A model generated the notes under the pieces. That model ran no database searches, had not been told where the DNA came from, and saw nothing but the letters and a program-made list of their open reading frames with translations. Positions 32,677 through 35,274 of a stretch of DNA of 35,274 nucleotides are shown in pieces. The DNA is from Alphaproteobacteria bacterium (lineage in GTDB: Bacteria; Pseudomonadota; Alphaproteobacteria; UBA7887): positions 1 through 35,274 of the forward strand of contig JASLYQ010000026.1 of NCBI GenBank assembly GCA_030739735.1, in the 5' to 3' direction. Numbering within the stretch: position 1 is the first letter of the stretch; each line of letters opens with the position of its first letter. A program made the translations under genes and the position numbers.

Positions 32677-33891
32677 TTATGAAGCCGGGACGGGCTTGCT
32701 AACCACGCCGCCCCGTATCATGCGCTCAATCTCGTCCTCGCCATAACCGGCCTCGGCTAGCACCTGGCGCGCATGCTCGCTGAGCCGCGGCGGCGGTCTG
32801 CCGGCGCTGCCGGGTGTGCGAGACATCTTGATCGGCGTGGCGATACCGCGATAGCTACCGCGTTCGACCAGCATGTCGCGGGCTTCCACCTGTGCGTGGG
32901 AGAGCACCTGCGGAATGTCGAGCACCGGGCCGGCAGGAATGTTCTGTGATAAAAGGTGCTCGCAAAGCTTCATGCCATCGGTTTTGGCCAGCAGGGGCTC
33001 CAGCGTCGCGCGCAGGGCATCACGGTTGACCACGCGGTCGGAATTGCTGCGAAAACGCGTATCCTCGGCCAGCTCCGGCGCACCCAACTCTTCGGCAAAG
33101 CGAACGAACTGCTTGTCGTTGCCGATGGCCGCGAAGACCATGGCGGTGCGCGTCGCGAACATGTCGTAGGGCGCGATATTGGGGTGGGCGTTGCCTGTGC
33201 GTGCCGGTGGCACGCCGCTCATCAGATAGTTGGCGCCGTGCGGGTGCAGAAGGCTGACTGAGCATTCCAGGAGCGACACCTCGACCTTCTGACCTAGCCC
33301 CGACCTCTCGCGCTCCTGCAGGGCCATCAATAAGGCGATGGCGGTGTAAAGTCCGGTCGCCAGGTCCGAAATCGGCACACCCATGCGGACCGGTGGTCCG
33401 TCGGCGGTGCCGTTAATGCTGGCGAGACCGCTCATCACCTGCGCCACCGCATCGAATCCCGGCATGCCAGCCATCGGCCCGTCGGTGCCGTAACCGGTGA
33501 TCTGGGCGTAGATCAAGCGCGGGAAGCGCTTGCGCAGGCACTGCTCGTAGCCGAGACCCCAGCGTTCCATCTGCCCGGCTTTGAAGTTCTCGATTAGCAC
33601 GTCGGCGTCTTCGAGCAGACGGAATAGCACGGCGTGTCCGTCCTTGCCGCGCAAGTTGAGCGCCAGGCTCTCCTTGTTGCGATTGACACCCGAGAAATAG
33701 GCGCTCTGGCCGTCCTTAAAAGGCGGACCCCAGCTACGCGTGCCGTCGCCGTCTGGCGGCTCGACCTTGATAACCTCGGCGCCGTGGTCGCCGAGCATCT
33801 GGGTGCAGAACGGTCCTGCCAGAATGCGCGAAAGATCGACGATCTTGAGCCCGGCTAATGCGCCAAAAGGCTGCGGTGTCTCCGCGTCCAC
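32677..33891 (-). CDS. CaiB/BaiF-family (class III) CoA-transferase
   Basis: Class III CoA-transferases move CoA between carboxylic acids through an aspartyl-CoA intermediate. The 404 aa protein has LKIVDLSRILAGPFCTQML, GAEVIKVEPPDGDGTR, and the catalytic Asp147 in GMPGFDAVAQ. The family C-terminus with RTPG and LSEHARQVLAEAGY follows. The start is GTG 33891, overlapping the apbE stop by one base (TAGTG); the next in-frame Met lies inside the conserved region. The first CoA-linked step of the cluster is likely activation of an unknown acid. Confidence 0.92.
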   Translation of the reverse strand: MDAETPQPFGALAGLKIVDLSRILAGPFCTQMLGDHGAEVIKVEPPDGDGTRSWGPPFKDGQSAYFSGVNRNKESLALNLRGKDGHAVLFRLLEDADVLIENFKAGQMERWGLGYEQCLRKRFPRLIYAQITGYGTDGPMAGMPGFDAVAQVMSGLASINGTADGPPVRMGVPISDLATGLYTAIALLMALQERERSGLGQKVEVSLLECSVSLLHPHGANYLMSGVPPARTGNAHPNIAPYDMFATRTAMVFAAIGNDKQFVRFAEELGAPELAEDTRFRSNSDRVVNRDALRATLEPLLAKTDGMKLCEHLLSQNIPAGPVLDIPQVLSHAQVEARDMLVERGSYRGIATPIKMSRTPGSAGRPPPRLSEHARQVLAEAGYGEDEIERMIRGGVVSKPVPAS

Positions 33892-34895
33892 TAGCTCACC
33901 AGACGGTGCTTGGCGCCACTTGCTTCTGTGATGCGCACCTCGATTCCGGGTAAGGCAGCGACCGCACGCTCAGTCACCGCCCGCGGCGAGACGAAAAGCC
34001 CCGTCGACAGTGCATCGGCCGTGGTGGCGTCGCCGGCCAGCACGCTGACTGAGGCGTGGTGGTTGGCGCTCTTGCCGCTTGTCGGCGAGAACAAGTGATG
34101 ATGCCGCGTATCACTGCCGAACATGGTGCCGTAGCCGCCGGAAGTAGCGACTGCGCGGTTCTTGACCTCGACAACCTCGTCATAGTTGGCGGGCGAAAAG
34201 GGATCGATCAGACCGATGCGCCAGGGTCGGCCTTCCGGGTGGCCGTCGATGGCATAGTTCTCGCCGAGGTCGAGCAGCACATTGGCAACGCCGTCGGCGC
34301 GCAGCAGTGCTGCCACCTTGTCCGTGATGTAGCCCTGGGCGATGCCGTTCAGTGTCACTGCCATATCAGGGCGGGTAAAGGCCACGCGGTGGGTCTCAAC
34401 GGTGATGCCGCGGAAATCAACAAGGGCGCTAGCCTTCTCGACCGCTTTTGCGTCCGGCGCCTTGGTGCTGCTGGGATTGGCGGCGAAATGCTCGGCATAG
34501 AGGCGCCAGAGGGGCTGCACGCTGATATCGAAGGCACCGTCCGTGAGCGCAGCGAAGCGCTCGGCCTCGGATAACAGATGTACGGTATCGAGGGCCGGTT
34601 CGTCCAGCGCGCCATCGCGATTGAGGCGTGAGATCTCGCTGTCCTCGTGGTGCAGGCTGAACAAGCCCTCTAGACGGCGGATCTCGGCCACGCAGCGCTC
34701 GAACATACGCTCTGCCGCCGCCCGATCCGGGTGGGCGAGCGTGATGCGGGCTGACGCGCCCAGCGCGCTGCCTTCCCAGGTTATCAGCGGTACGGCGGCG
34801 CGTGCGCCGAGGCTTGGCAGCAGTGGTAGGCCCGCAACGGCGCCCATGATAGTCAGCGCCCGGCGGCGCGAGATACGGGTGGCAGCTTGGCTCAT
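33891..34895 (-). CDS. apbE: FAD:protein FMN transferase, Tat-exported (ApbE)
   Basis: ApbE attaches FMN covalently to Thr of exported flavoproteins. The 334 aa product starts with a twin-arginine signal (SRRRALTIMG, then a hydrophobic core and a cleavage-like LGARA). The mature domain has GTMFGSD, the FMN-side SPTSGKSANHHASVSV and the Mg-binding ATTADALSTGLFV. The usual DLGGIAKGY is TLNGIAQGY. ATG 34895 with GGAGAG was chosen over the longer frame to 34979 because it puts the Tat motif close to the N-terminus. No FMN-accepting protein (FMN_bind domain) is visible in the window. Confidence 0.88.
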   Translation of the reverse strand: MSQAATRISRRRALTIMGAVAGLPLLPSLGARAAVPLITWEGSALGASARITLAHPDRAAAERMFERCVAEIRRLEGLFSLHHEDSEISRLNRDGALDEPALDTVHLLSEAERFAALTDGAFDISVQPLWRLYAEHFAANPSSTKAPDAKAVEKASALVDFRGITVETHRVAFTRPDMAVTLNGIAQGYITDKVAALLRADGVANVLLDLGENYAIDGHPEGRPWRIGLIDPFSPANYDEVVEVKNRAVATSGGYGTMFGSDTRHHHLFSPTSGKSANHHASVSVLAGDATTADALSTGLFVSPRAVTERAVAALPGIEVRITEASGAKHRLVS

Positions 34896-34959
34896 CAAAC
34901 TCTCCGTCGGCTCTGCGATTCGGTTCTTATAGAGCTTACATAGCCGCGAATCCCGCTTT

Positions 34960-34992
34960 TGGTCCAGGACCATGGTCAAGCGCCGCTATACT
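34960..34992. promoter_or_regulatory. Overlapping dyads in the divergent apbE / dehydrogenase promoter
   Basis: TGGTCCAGGACCA (34960-34972) is a perfect dyad around one central base, and GACCATGGTC (34968-34977) is a second perfect dyad that overlaps it. A plus-strand -10 TATACT lies at 34987-34992. On the minus strand, TGGACC and TATGTA at an 18-base interval could drive apbE. The dyads thus sit where a regulator could control both directions. The TGGT/ACCA half-sites resemble those of GntR/FCD regulators. Confidence 0.45.
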
Positions 34993-35022
34993 GCGCCCGA
35001 TTTTTAAGGGAGGGAGAGGCCT

Positions 35023-35274
35023 ATGGCACCGAAAATTCTATTCGTCAGCGAGTTTCCCGATGCTGAAGAGCCGGTTAGGGCGCTGGCGCCCAAGGGCTTC
35101 GATTTGGTGCTGGTGCCCGAGGATAGCGCCGAATACCGGGAGACCCTGGGCGAGGCCGAATATCTCGTCGGCTTCGTCGACCGGCTGGTGAACGATGCGT
35201 TATTCGCGGCGGCATCCAAGCTCAAGCTGATCCAACTTTTGAGCGCCGGCTACAACCGGGCCGATATCAACGCG
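35023..35274 (+). CDS. D-isomer-specific 2-hydroxyacid dehydrogenase, N-terminal part (cut by window edge)
   Basis: The frame runs off the window end after 84 codons. The visible part (MAPKILFVSEFPDAEEP, then LVGFVDRLVNDALFAAAS, then LKLIQLLSAGYNRADIN) is the substrate-binding half of D-2-hydroxyacid dehydrogenases such as GhrA/PGDH-like enzymes. The LIQ-LLSAGYNRADI segment before the NAD domain is distinctive. It has a strong GGGAGGGAGAG site. It faces the apbE operon, and its enzyme class fits the hydroxyacid theme of that cluster. Confidence 0.85.
   Translation, partial: MAPKILFVSEFPDAEEPVRALAPKGFDLVLVPEDSAEYRETLGEAEYLVGFVDRLVNDALFAAASKLKLIQLLSAGYNRADINA

Noticed and set aside
35004-35225. 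Minus-strand ORF at the right edge
   Set aside because: It is antisense to the D-2-hydroxyacid dehydrogenase start, which has a strong ribosome site and recognised sequence.

Overview
The window reads as a chromosomal segment of an aerobic, GC-rich alphaproteobacterium, probably a Rhodospirillales-like environmental or marine lineage. The supporting signs are a COQ9-family gene close to rpsU, guaB followed by an RsmB-type methyltransferase, a YdcH-like (DUF465) gene beside purEK, and many Phyh, CaiB, SDR and enolase-superfamily genes. This assignment is inference; no rRNA or strong taxonomic marker is present. The first ~370 bases are clearly more AT-rich than the rest and stop at the 3' end of a tRNA-Gln gene, which looks like the edge of an integrated element.

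Layout: (1) 1-4.7 kb holds the tail of a foreign-looking cupin gene, tRNA-Gln(CTG), rlmE, guaB and rsmB (translation and GMP synthesis). (2) 5.0-7.9 kb holds a minus-strand pair, a mandelate racemase-like enolase and an NHL beta-propeller protein, divergent from a PaiB-like flavoprotein. (3) 8.1-18.9 kb is the centre of interest. A nine-gene minus-strand operon (unknown 208 aa protein, UroD-family methyltransferase, corrinoid protein, unknown 4-Cys protein, RACo-type corrinoid activator, pterin methyltransferase, COG0523 GTPase, ThDP enzyme, cupin) faces a plus-strand set, metV-like, metF-like and a GntR/FCD regulator. Together these encode a complete corrinoid-dependent demethylation route: substrate-CH3 to Co(I) corrinoid, to tetrahydrofolate, then oxidation of methyl-H4folate to methylene-H4folate. 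The component set matches the four-part O-demethylases of acetogens and the cmu chloromethane pathway, but the gene combination is unusual. A perfect TGGTATACCA dyad lies inside the divergent promoter.

(4) 18.9-23.1 kb holds a cytoplasmic molybdopterin oxidoreductase, a frameshifted remnant and a phytanoyl-CoA dioxygenase-family gene. (5) 23.1-27.4 kb is housekeeping again: DUF465, purE, purK, an FkbM methyltransferase pseudogene, COQ9, peptide deformylase, an ABM-domain protein and rpsU with a terminator. (6) 27.4-35.3 kb is a catabolic region. It has four SDR genes and a fragment of a fifth, an AGPS/GlcD-like FAD oxidase, a CaiB CoA-transferase and a Tat-exported FMN transferase (ApbE), divergent from the start of a D-2-hydroxyacid dehydrogenase across a region with overlapping dyads. 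Two of the SDRs are close paralogues that both lack the catalytic Ser and Lys.
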